From DASZZY01 sp036260395 (lineage in GTDB: Bacteria > Actinomycetota > UBA4738 > CALAEC01), in contig DASZZY010000167.1 in NCBI GenBank assembly GCA_036260395.1, positions 1-5,672 on the forward strand: a DNA stretch of 5,672 nucleotides. The letters are read 5' to 3'. Position numbers and translations under genes: made by a program. Below are positions 1-5,645 of the stretch, piece by piece (the first letter of the stretch is position 1; every line of letters starts with the position of its first letter). The notes below the pieces were generated by a model. That model was not told the origin of the DNA. It saw only the letters and a list, made by a program, of their open reading frames with translations, and ran no database searches.

Positions 1-929
1 CGTCGGTCGTGGCGGTGAACACCCAGAACAACCAGGTCCTGGCGGTCGGCGCCGACGCCAAGCGGATGATCGGGCGCACCCCGTCGCACATCCAGGCGGT
101 CCGGCCGCTCAAGGACGGGGTGATCGCCGACTTCGACATCACCGAGAAGATGCTCCGGTACTTCATCCAGAAGGTGCACACGCGGCGCTTCCTCGCGAAG
201 CCGCGCGTCGTGGTCTGCGTACCGTCGGGGATCACCGGCGTCGAGCAGCGCGCCGTCGAGGAGGCCACGATCTCCGCCGGCGCCAGGGCCGCCTACATCA
301 TCGAGGAGCCCATGGCCGCCGCGATCGGCGCCGGCATGCCGATCCACGAGCCGGTCGGATCGATGGTCGTGGACATCGGCGGCGGCACCACCGAGGTCGC
401 CGTGATCTCGATGGGCGGCATCGTCACCGCCACCTCGATCCGGGTGGGCGGAGACGAGCTCGACGAGGGCATCATCAACTACGTCAAGAAGGAGTACTCG
501 CTGGTGCTCGGGGAGCGGACGTCCGAGGCCATCAAGGTCGCCATCGGCTCCGCGTTCCCCACGCCCGACGAGATGATCGCCGAGATCAAGGGCCGGGACC
601 TGGTGGCCGGGCTCCCGAAGACCGTCCACATCTCCGCCGAGGAGGTCCGGAAGGCGATCGAGGAGCCGGTCAACGCGGTCATCGACGCGGTCAAGAACAC
701 GCTGGACCGGTGCCCGCCGGAGCTGGCGGCCGACCTGATGGATCAGGGCATCATCCTCACCGGCGGGGGCGCCCTGCTGAAGGGACTCGACGAGCGGCTC
801 AAGCACGAGACCGGGATGCCGGTGTACGTGGCCAAGGATCCCCTGTACTGCGTCGTCCTCGGCTCCGGGCGGTGCCTGGAGGAGTTCGAGGCCCTCAAGC
901 GCATCCTGGTCTCCTCGGGCCGCCACTAG
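1..929 (+). CDS. mreB: Rod-shape-determining actin homologue MreB (5' end cut by window)
   Basis: MreB is a bacterial actin that binds ATP, forms membrane-bound antiparallel filaments on the inner face of the membrane and positions the cell-wall elongation machinery. The reading frame is open at the left edge; the first full codons read SVV, continuing AVNTQNNQVLAVG as in the MreB EPSVVA(V/L) segment, so the GTG at 9 is an internal Val codon, not the start. About 309 residues are visible against a usual ~340, so some 30 residues, including the first phosphate loop (DLGTANT type), lie outside. Counting from base 9, visible marks are AKRMIGRTP (17-25), RPLKDGVIADF (32-42), the hydrolysis-site Glu in IIEEPMAAAIG (97-107), phosphate-2 loop DIGGGTTEVAV (122-132), VGGDELDE (146-153) and adenosine loop TGGGALLKGLD (251-261). 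It is followed six bases later by mreC, the standard order. Identification is secure; nothing indicates damage. Confidence 0.97.
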   Translation, partial: SVVAVNTQNNQVLAVGADAKRMIGRTPSHIQAVRPLKDGVIADFDITEKMLRYFIQKVHTRRFLAKPRVVVCVPSGITGVEQRAVEEATISAGARAAYIIEEPMAAAIGAGMPIHEPVGSMVVDIGGGTTEVAVISMGGIVTATSIRVGGDELDEGIINYVKKEYSLVLGERTSEAIKVAIGSAFPTPDEMIAEIKGRDLVAGLPKTVHISAEEVRKAIEEPVNAVIDAVKNTLDRCPPELAADLMDQGIILTGGGALLKGLDERLKHETGMPVYVAKDPLYCVVLGSGRCLEEFEALKRILVSSGRH

Positions 930-935
930 GCGGCC
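918..935 (+). promoter_or_regulatory. Perfect GC hairpin over mreB stop, abutting mreC start
   Basis: GGCCGCC (918-924) and GGCGGCC (929-935) are exact reverse complements separated by the four bases ACTA. The loop and first stem base contain the mreB TAG stop (927-929), and the last stem base is immediately before the mreC GTG (936). In mRNA this would be a 7-bp all-GC stem covering the place where a ribosome must load to start mreC. The inference is translational coupling: a ribosome finishing mreB opens the stem. It has no T-run, so it is not a typical intrinsic terminator. The inverted repeat is certain; its function is not tested. Confidence 0.6.
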
Positions 936-1796
936 GTGGTCACCTACCAGCGGCCCCGGAGCACCCGCCTGCTCGTCCTCGCCCTGCTCGTGACGAGCCT
1001 GGTCACGATCACCGTCGACTTCCGGAGCGGCGAGCGTGGGCCGCTGGCGGCGATCGGGAGGTTCGGGGCCGGCGTGGTGGCCCCGCTGCAGGAAGGCGTC
1101 TCGGCCATCGTCCGGCCCGTCGGGGGGTTCTTCAGCACGCTGTTCCGCGCGGGGTCGCTCAAGGAGGAGAACGACGCGCTTCGGGCGCAGCTCGAGGAGC
1201 TGGCCGGGCAGCTGCCGTACTCCGCGGCGCTGCTCCGGGAGAACGAGGCGCTGCGGTCGCTGGTGGAGCTCGGCGACCGGCTGCAGTTCGACGTGATGGG
1301 GGCCACCGTGACCAGCGGCGGAGTCTCGAACTTCGAGTGGGTGGTGTGGATCGACCGGGGGTCGGAGGACGGCGTGTACCTGGACCAGCCGGTGATCACG
1401 GGCTCCGGCGCGGTCGGCCACGTCGTCAAGGTCACGCCCTCGGCGGCCAAGGTCATGCTGCTGATCGACCCCTCCTCCAGCATCGCGGTTCGTCTGGCCA
1501 GCAGCGGGAAGACCGGCGTCCTGGTGGGCCAGCGCGAGGAGGACCTCCGCATCGACCTGATCCCGCCCGACACCGAGGTGCCGGCCAACGAGCGGGTGAT
1601 CACCGCGACCTACGGCCCGGGGGACAGCATCTTCCCGCCCGGGGTCCCGGTCGGGGAGGTCTCGAAGGTGGTCCCGGCGGAGGGCGGCTACGAGCTCCAG
1701 GTCTACGTCCGCCCCAGCGTCGACTTCTCGACGCTCGAGTTCGTCGGGCTGATCCGACCGGAGTCCACCGGGGGACCGCCCGGCCCTCGCCAGTGA
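936..1796 (+). CDS. mreC: Rod-shape-determining protein MreC
   Basis: MreC is a bitopic membrane protein whose extracytoplasmic part binds and activates PBP2 and joins it to MreD and MreB. The 286-residue product has a short basic N-terminus, one membrane helix (about residues 11-28, LLVLALLVTSLVTITV), a coiled coil (about 74-113, with KEENDALRAQLEEL and LLRENEALRSLVEL heptads), then the two-lobed beta domain, seen as VTSGGVSNFEWVVWIDRGSEDGV (125-147), AVGHVVKV (159-166), LLIDPSSSIAVRL (175-187) and the family block ATYGPGDSIFPPGVPVGEV (224-242). The Pro/Gly-rich end (PESTGGPPGPRQ) is short, unlike the long tails of some actinobacterial homologues. GTG at 936 is the only reasonable start: an in-frame stop lies nine bases upstream at 927. 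There is no clear Shine-Dalgarno and a hairpin abuts the start, so initiation probably depends on mreB translation. Identification is secure. Confidence 0.96.
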   Translation: MVTYQRPRSTRLLVLALLVTSLVTITVDFRSGERGPLAAIGRFGAGVVAPLQEGVSAIVRPVGGFFSTLFRAGSLKEENDALRAQLEELAGQLPYSAALLRENEALRSLVELGDRLQFDVMGATVTSGGVSNFEWVVWIDRGSEDGVYLDQPVITGSGAVGHVVKVTPSAAKVMLLIDPSSSIAVRLASSGKTGVLVGQREEDLRIDLIPPDTEVPANERVITATYGPGDSIFPPGVPVGEVSKVVPAEGGYELQVYVRPSVDFSTLEFVGLIRPESTGGPPGPRQ

Positions 1797-1823
1797 CGCC
1801 GGTCGGGGCCTCGGTAGACTGGC
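1789..1823 (+). repeat. Inverted repeat across mreC stop and mreD upstream region
   Basis: GCCAGT (1789-1794) and ACTGGC (1818-1823) are exact reverse complements enclosing 23 bases. An overlapping alternative is CCCGGCC (1779-1785) with GGCCGGG (1821-1827), which would take in the first base of the mreD GTG. On a read-through message either stem would cover the bases just before the mreD start and include the mreC TGA (1794-1796), much like the arrangement at the mreB-mreC junction. The stems are modest and the sequence is GC-rich, so chance is a real possibility. Confidence 0.3.
1793..1820 (+). promoter_or_regulatory. Candidate internal promoter giving leaderless mreD mRNA
   Basis: TAGACT (1815-1820) fits the actinobacterial -10 pattern TANNNT and ends six bases before the mreD GTG at 1827. 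Transcription starting about seven bases after the hexamer would begin at the start codon itself. Upstream, GTGACG (1793-1798) matches four of six bases of TTGACA with a 16-base spacer. The lack of any Shine-Dalgarno before mreD agrees with a leaderless start. Leaderless transcripts with this geometry are well known in actinobacteria; that this site is used is inference. Confidence 0.45.
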
Positions 1824-1826
1824 CGG

Positions 1827-2333
1827 GTGCGACGGACCATCGCCTGGATCGCGGTCGTCGTCACGGCCCTCCTCCTGCAATCGACGATCTTCTCCCAGAT
1901 CGAGCTGGCCGGCGCCCGCCCGGAGCTGCTCTACCTGCTGACGATCGGCCTGGCCATGCTGGAGGGGCCGTCGGCGGGCGCCATCGCCGGGTTCACCGCG
2001 GGCATGGCGCAGGACTTCCTCTTGAACGCCCCGAAGGGCATCACGGCGCTCACCCTGACCCTGGTCGGGTACGTCGTGGGGACGGTCCGCCCGTTCATCA
2101 CGACGCCGAGCCCGCTGCTGCCGGTCCTGATGGTGGGCGGGTTCACGTTCGGGGGCGTGCTGTTCTACGGCTTCGTGTCGTTCCTCCTCGGCCAGCTGAC
2201 CGAGGGGCTCGTGTACCTGCTCCGGGTCGCGGTGCTCTCCGCTCTCTACAATGCGGTGCTGACCCCGCTGTTCTTCCCGGTCCTGCGGCGGGTGGCGGAG
2301 GCCTCTCGGCCCCACAAGGTCTATCGGTGGTGA
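1827..2333 (+). CDS. mreD: Rod-shape-determining membrane protein MreD
   Basis: MreD is a small polytopic membrane protein that works with MreC in regulating PBP2-RodA within the elongasome. The 168-residue product is hydrophobic almost throughout, with about six likely membrane segments (near 4-20, 33-47, 48-66, 72-90, 97-121 and 130-153). The family pattern is seen in GAIAGFTAGMAQDFLLNAPKG (51-71), matching the G...G..D motif, followed by ITALTLTLVGYVVG (72-85). Length is normal for MreD. GTG at 1827 is chosen because it gives a proper N-terminal helix (MRRTIAWIAVVVTALLLQ) and lies six bases after a TAGACT element; no Shine-Dalgarno is visible. MreD sequences diverge widely, so the assignment rests on the motif, topology and its place between mreC and mrdA, which together make it firm. 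The stop lies one base before the mrdA ATG. Confidence 0.93.
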   Translation: MRRTIAWIAVVVTALLLQSTIFSQIELAGARPELLYLLTIGLAMLEGPSAGAIAGFTAGMAQDFLLNAPKGITALTLTLVGYVVGTVRPFITTPSPLLPVLMVGGFTFGGVLFYGFVSFLLGQLTEGLVYLLRVAVLSALYNAVLTPLFFPVLRRVAEASRPHKVYRW

Positions 2334-2334
2334 G

Positions 2335-4245
2335 ATGACGGACGGAACGTTGGGGAAGCGCCTGACCGCCCTGTCGGCGGTGGTGGCGTTCGCCATGGCC
2401 ACGCTCGTGGTCCGCCTGTGGTTCCTCCAGGTGCTGGCCGCCGAGGAGTTCCAGCAGGCCGCCAACTCGAACCGGGTGCGGCTGATCCCGCTGGTGGCGC
2501 CCCGGGGGAGGATCCTGGACCGGAACGGCGAGTTCCTGGTGACGAACAAGCCGACCAGGACGGTGTTCGTCGACCGGCGGAAGGTCGAGGACGAGGACGC
2601 CCTGCTGGAGCGGCTCTCGGACCTGCTGAACGCCCCGGTGGAGGAGCTGCGCGAGAACCTCCACGACCCCGACTACCTGCCGTACCAGCCGGTGCCGGTG
2701 TGGGAGGGCGCCAAGCCGGGGGCCGTGCTGTACCTCGCCGAGCACCGGGACGAGTTCCCCGGCGTCTCGTACGCGCTCACCGGCACGCGGTTCTACACCC
2801 ACGGCGGGCTGGCGCCTCACTTGCTGGGCTACCTCGGCGAGATCAACCCCACCGAGCTCAAGGACCCCTCGTTCTCCGACCACCTCCCGGGGGAGAAGGT
2901 CGGGCGGGGCGGCGTCGAGCAGTACTACGAGCACTTCCTCCACGGCGACAACGGGTGGCTGAAGATGGAGGTCAACTCCAGCGGGCGGACGCTGGGGACG
3001 CTCGGCCGCGAGCCACCGGTGCCCGGACACGACCTGTGGCTGTCGCTCGACTGGAAGGTCCAGCAGCTGGCCCAGGACACGTTGGCCGACGCCGTCGGCG
3101 CCTCGCGGGGGTCGATCTACAACGAGGAGACCGGGACGTACTCCCAGTCGAGCGCCGGCGCCGTGGTGGTCCTCGATCCCAACAACGGCCAGGTGCTGGC
3201 CATGGCGTCGTTCCCCTCCTACAACCCGCGGGTGTTCCTCCACGGCCTCACGTTCCGGGAGTTCCGGAATCTCATGCGGCCGTCCAGCAACTACCCGCTC
3301 AACAACCGGGCCATCGCCGGCCTGTACCCGCCGGGGTCGACGTTCAAGCCGTTCGTGGCGTCGGCAGCCATCAAGGCCGGGCACGCGGACGTCAACGGCT
3401 CGTACCTGTGCCCGCCGTCGTTCGAATGGGGCGGGACGGTGTTCCACAACTGGACGACGACGAACTACGGCGCGATCCCGCTGGACCGGTCGCTGGTGAT
3501 CTCCTGCGACACCGTCTACTACAACTTCGGGCTGGCCTTCTGGCAGGACCTCGAGGCCCGCGGCCCGCTGTTCCAGCAGCAGATGCGGAAGTGGGGGTTC
3601 GGGCGCGAGACGGGGATCGACATCCCCGGCGAGCAGCCCGGGCGCGTGCCGGACCAGAGGTGGAAGCAGCAGGTCCACGAGGAGCTCCCGGCGATCTTCC
3701 CGGAGGGGACGTGGCTCCCGGGTGACGACATCAACATGTCGATCGGACAGGGGGACATGCTGGCCACGCCGCTCCAGCTCGCCGTGGCGTACGGGGCCAT
3801 CGCCAACGGCGGAGCGCTGTACCGGCCGCAGGTCGGCATGAAGGTCAGCACGCCGGACGGCAAGGTCGTCAAGGAGCTGGAGCCCAGGCGGGTGGGCCGG
3901 GTCCCGGCCAGCCCGGAGACGCTGGCCTTCCTCCGCCAGGCGCTCACCGGGGTGGTCCGGGGCGAGGGCACGGCCGCGGGCGCCTTCGCCGGGTTCCCCG
4001 TCGACCAGTACCCCGTCGCCGGGAAGACCGGCACCTCGCAGGCCACGCTCGAGGGCCGGGAGGTGCTCCACTCGTGGTTCGCGGCCATCGCCCCGGCCGA
4101 CGACCCGAAGTACGTCGTGGCCGCGGTGATCGAGGAGGGCGGGCACGGCTCCGACGTGGCCGCCCCGGTGGTCCGGCGGGTGCTGGAGGGGCTGCTCGGC
4201 CTGGAGCCGAGCGAGCTGAACATCGTGCACACCGGGCAGGACTGA
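2335..4245 (+). CDS. mrdA: Peptidoglycan transpeptidase PBP2 (class B penicillin-binding protein)
   Basis: PBP2 forms the peptide crosslinks in side-wall peptidoglycan made by RodA and is a beta-lactam target. The 636-residue protein has a cytoplasmic stub, one membrane anchor (about 11-33), the dimerisation/pedestal domain starting VAPRGRILDRNGEFLVTN (54-71) and including GRGGVEQYYEHFLHG (190-204), and a transpeptidase domain from AGAVVVLDPNNGQVLAMAS (274-292). Catalytic motifs are complete: SXXK at S335-K338 (PPGSTFKPF), the SXN equivalent S390-C-D392, the Asp form usual in PBP2, and KTG at 564-566 (AGKTGTSQ). A hydrophilic stretch at 259-273 just before the transpeptidase core looks like a small insertion. 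The protein ends soon after the domain, without a Pro-rich tail. The start is ATG 2335, one base after the mreD stop, preceded by GGTGGTGAG (2326-2334), a near match to the anti-Shine-Dalgarno partner with short spacing. PBP3/FtsI is disfavoured by the mre/rodA context and the SCD motif. Confidence 0.96.
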   Translation: MTDGTLGKRLTALSAVVAFAMATLVVRLWFLQVLAAEEFQQAANSNRVRLIPLVAPRGRILDRNGEFLVTNKPTRTVFVDRRKVEDEDALLERLSDLLNAPVEELRENLHDPDYLPYQPVPVWEGAKPGAVLYLAEHRDEFPGVSYALTGTRFYTHGGLAPHLLGYLGEINPTELKDPSFSDHLPGEKVGRGGVEQYYEHFLHGDNGWLKMEVNSSGRTLGTLGREPPVPGHDLWLSLDWKVQQLAQDTLADAVGASRGSIYNEETGTYSQSSAGAVVVLDPNNGQVLAMASFPSYNPRVFLHGLTFREFRNLMRPSSNYPLNNRAIAGLYPPGSTFKPFVASAAIKAGHADVNGSYLCPPSFEWGGTVFHNWTTTNYGAIPLDRSLVISCDTVYYNFGLAFWQDLEARGPLFQQQMRKWGFGRETGIDIPGEQPGRVPDQRWKQQVHEELPAIFPEGTWLPGDDINMSIGQGDMLATPLQLAVAYGAIANGGALYRPQVGMKVSTPDGKVVKELEPRRVGRVPASPETLAFLRQALTGVVRGEGTAAGAFAGFPVDQYPVAGKTGTSQATLEGREVLHSWFAAIAPADDPKYVVAAVIEEGGHGSDVAAPVVRRVLEGLLGLEPSELNIVHTGQD

Positions 4246-5384
4246 TGGACGCCACGCTGGGCCGGCTGTTCGTCAGGGAGCGCTCCGGGTGGCGGCACCT
4301 CGACCCCCTGCTGATCCTGACCACGGTCGCGCTGTCGGTCTACGGGCTGTTCATGGTGTATTCGGCGACCCAGCAGACCCTGGAGCTCCTGGGCGAGCCG
4401 GATCCGGCGTTCTACCTGAAGAAGCAGCTGGCGTTCCTGATGCTGGGCGTCATCGCCATGATGGTCGCGGCGGTCTTCGACTACCGGCTCGTCAAGGTGT
4501 ACGCCCCGTTCCTGTACGCCGGCGTGGTGTTCCTGCTGCTGCTGGTCCTGACGCCGCTCGGCGACGAAACGGCCGGCGCCCAGCGGTGGATCACGATCTT
4601 CGGGTTCCAGTTCCAGCCCTCGGAGGTCGCCAAGCTCGCGGTGGTGGCCATGCTCGCCGCCTACCTCTCGGAGATCGCCGGCTCGATCCGCCTGGAGCAC
4701 GTGTGGCGAGCGGCGGCGATCGCCGTGGGCCCCATGGTGCTGATCTTCATCCAGCCCGACGTGGGCACGACGATGGTGTTCGCGGCGGTCCTCGTCGCGC
4801 TGCTGGTCGTGCAGGGGGCCAGGCTCAAGCACATCGGGGCCCTCATGATCGTGGCCCTGGTCTCGCTGGTCGTGGCCTTCCAGCTCGGGATCGTCCAGGA
4901 CTACCAGATCGCCCGCCTCACCGGCTTCATCGACCCGGCCGCCGATCCGCTCCGGGCGGGGTACAACAAGGCCCAGGCGGAGATCGCCATCGGGGCCGGG
5001 GGCCTCACCGGCAAGGGGTACCTGCAGGGCACCCAGACGAACCTGGACTTCGTCCCCGAGCAGCACACCGACTTCGTGTTCACGGTCGTGGGCGAGGAGC
5101 TGGGGTTCCTGGGGGCCATGCTGCTCCTGGGCCTGTTCGCGCTCCTCCTGTGGCGCGGGTTCCGGACCGCGATGCTGTCGAAGGAGCCGTTCGGGACGCT
5201 CCTGGCGGTGGGCGTGACCACGATGATCGCCTTCCAGCTGTTCGTGAACGTCGGGATGACGCTCGGGATCATGCCGATCACCGGGATCCCGCTGCCGTTC
5301 GTCTCCTACGGCGGGACCTCGCTGATCACGAACTTCCTGGGGATCGGGCTCCTGCTGAACGTCCACATGCGGCGGTTCAAGTAG
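4245..5384 (+). CDS. rodA: SEDS peptidoglycan glycosyltransferase RodA
   Basis: RodA polymerises lipid II into glycan strands and acts as a pair with PBP2. The 379-residue product is a polytopic membrane protein of the SEDS family with about ten likely helices and a cytoplasmic N-terminus. Family marks are LMVYSAT-type FMVYSAT (36-42), GAQRWI (111-116), FQFQPSEVAKLA (121-132), IQPDVGTTMVF (169-179), ARLTGFIDP (223-231), NKAQAEIAIGAGGLTGKGY (241-259), FVPEQHTDFVFTVVGEELGF (269-288) and the C-terminal GIMPITGIPLPFVSYGGTSL (341-360). W115 and D276 appear to match the Trp and Asp shown to be essential in characterised RodA proteins (alignment by eye). ATG 4245 shares its A with the mrdA TGA stop, and CAGGA (4237-4241) is a plausible ribosome binding site; the frame is open 57 codons further upstream, but that part overlaps mrdA and reads as low-complexity shadow. 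FtsW is less likely, given the PBP2 partner next door. Confidence 0.96.
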   Translation: MDATLGRLFVRERSGWRHLDPLLILTTVALSVYGLFMVYSATQQTLELLGEPDPAFYLKKQLAFLMLGVIAMMVAAVFDYRLVKVYAPFLYAGVVFLLLLVLTPLGDETAGAQRWITIFGFQFQPSEVAKLAVVAMLAAYLSEIAGSIRLEHVWRAAAIAVGPMVLIFIQPDVGTTMVFAAVLVALLVVQGARLKHIGALMIVALVSLVVAFQLGIVQDYQIARLTGFIDPAADPLRAGYNKAQAEIAIGAGGLTGKGYLQGTQTNLDFVPEQHTDFVFTVVGEELGFLGAMLLLGLFALLLWRGFRTAMLSKEPFGTLLAVGVTTMIAFQLFVNVGMTLGIMPITGIPLPFVSYGGTSLITNFLGIGLLLNVHMRRFK

Positions 5385-5412
5385 CTGGAACGCCGCCCCT
5401 CCCTGCTATGCT
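5385..5412 (+). promoter_or_regulatory. Candidate extended -10 promoter after rodA
   Basis: TATGCT (5407-5412) matches four of six bases of TATAAT, including the conserved TA and final T, and is preceded by TGC (5404-5406), the extended -10 arrangement. CTGGAA (5385-5390) is a weak -35 (three of six) at 16 bases. It begins directly after the rodA stop in a region where A and T are otherwise scarce. Transcription would start near 5419-5420 and produce a leader of about 225 bases before the ATG at 5646. It suggests a new transcription unit after the mre-rod operon. No intrinsic terminator is visible between rodA and this site. Confidence 0.45.
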
Positions 5413-5437
5413 GGGTGGGAGCCTTTCGACCTGGCCG

Positions 5438-5449
5438 GACCCCGGGGTC
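5438..5449. repeat. 12-bp perfect palindrome GACCCCGGGGTC
   Basis: The twelve bases read the same on both strands and sit about 20-30 bases after the predicted transcription start. It could be a dimeric repressor's operator or the tip of the first leader hairpin (GACC/GGTC with a CCGG loop). In such GC-rich DNA a chance palindrome is also possible. No regulator is known from this window. Confidence 0.3.
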
Positions 5450-5496
5450 GCACTCCCCCGAAGCGGACGGAAGGGACGAACCGTGACGGCTCGATC

Positions 5497-5527
5497 CGGG
5501 TCTTCGGGACATCCGCCCCGAAACCCG
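5497..5527 (+). repeat. Leader hairpin, 11 bp with one bulged C
   Basis: CGGGT (5497-5501) pairs with ACCCG (5523-5527). After a bulged C at 5502, TTCGGG (5503-5508) pairs with CCCGAA (5517-5522). The loop is eight bases (5509-5516). All eleven pairs are Watson-Crick and include three A-T pairs, so the match is less easily explained by GC bias alone. Confidence 0.5.
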
Positions 5528-5559
5528 AGACCGGAAGACGTGCCGGTCCTGGCGGCCGA

Positions 5560-5591
5560 GGCCCGCGTCGCGCACCGCGACGCGCGTGGCC
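5560..5591 (+). repeat. Leader hairpin, 9-bp perfect stem with 4-bp extension
   Basis: CGCGTCGCG (5564-5572) and CGCGACGCG (5576-5584) are exact reverse complements around a CAC loop. GGCC (5560-5563) can pair with GGCC (5588-5591) across a three-base bulge (5585-5587), giving up to 13 pairs. It is the most stable-looking stem in the window. No T-run follows, so a classical terminator is unlikely. Confidence 0.55.
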
Positions 5592-5607
5592 CGGCCAGCC
5601 GGCCGGA

Positions 5608-5626
5608 GGGGAGCCCCGCGCTCCCC
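5608..5626 (+). repeat. Leader hairpin just upstream of ribosome binding site
   Basis: GGGGAGC (5608-5614) and GCTCCCC (5620-5626) are exact reverse complements with a five-base loop. The stem ends three bases before AGGAAAGG (5630-5637), so it does not itself hide that site. It could stand as an isolating stem or as the last element of a regulatory leader. Confidence 0.5.
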
Positions 5627-5629
5627 GTG

Positions 5630-5637
5630 AGGAAAGG
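5630..5637 (+). promoter_or_regulatory. Ribosome binding site for the gene at 5646
   Basis: AGGAAAGG is a purine-rich Shine-Dalgarno-like run eight bases before ATG 5646. It is the main reason to prefer that start over the other open frame through this region (from GTG 5483 or ATG 5408). An in-frame TGA at 5628-5630 excludes any earlier start in the 5646 frame. Confidence 0.6.
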
Positions 5638-5645
5638 AACGTGGC

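Larger units (their letters stand above)
5419..5645 (+). promoter_or_regulatory. Long, hairpin-rich 5' leader of the next gene (unidentified)
   Basis: This stretch has no convincing gene but a row of inverted repeats. GGGAG (5417-5421) pairs with CTCCC (5453-5457) around a palindrome. A bulged 11-bp stem lies at 5497-5527, a 9-bp stem with outer extension at 5560-5591, and a 7-bp stem at 5608-5626, three bases before the ribosome binding site. CCTTTC at 5422-5427, close to the predicted RNA 5' end, is the exact complement of GAAAGG (5632-5637) inside that site, so the leader could in principle hide it. I do not recognise a known riboswitch or ribosomal-protein leader consensus. There is no T-run after any stem. 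High GC content raises the chance of accidental stems. Confidence 0.4.

Noticed and set aside
9..11. GTG at 9 as the start of mreB
   Set aside because: The frame is open to the window edge and the codons before it (SV-) continue the conserved MreB EPSVVA segment, so the gene is simply cut off.
710..2338. Plus-strand 542-codon frame overlapping mreB, mreC and mreD
   Set aside because: Its translation is dominated by Gly, Arg, Pro and Ala and it runs through three well-recognised genes in another frame.
2143..4230. Very long minus-strand open frame (695 codons) opposite mrdA
   Set aside because: It is the antisense shadow of a GC-rich gene. Its translation is Arg/Pro/Gly/His/Val-rich with no recognisable domain, while the + strand frame encodes an intact PBP2 with all catalytic motifs.
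4074..4244. 57-codon upstream extension of rodA
   Set aside because: The extension reads as Arg/Gly-rich shadow sequence inside mrdA. The ATG at 4245 overlaps the mrdA stop, has a plausible ribosome binding site and gives a normal RodA N-terminus and length.
3519..5366. Long minus-strand open frame (615 codons) opposite mrdA and rodA
   Set aside because: It crosses the mrdA/rodA junction, has low-complexity Gln/Asp/Arg/His-rich translation and no family match; it is explained by codon bias on the coding strand.
5560..5626. Hairpins as an intrinsic terminator of the mre-rod operon
   Set aside because: No T-run follows either stem (CGTGGCC and GTGAGGAAAGG follow instead), and they lie downstream of a candidate promoter and next to a ribosome binding site.
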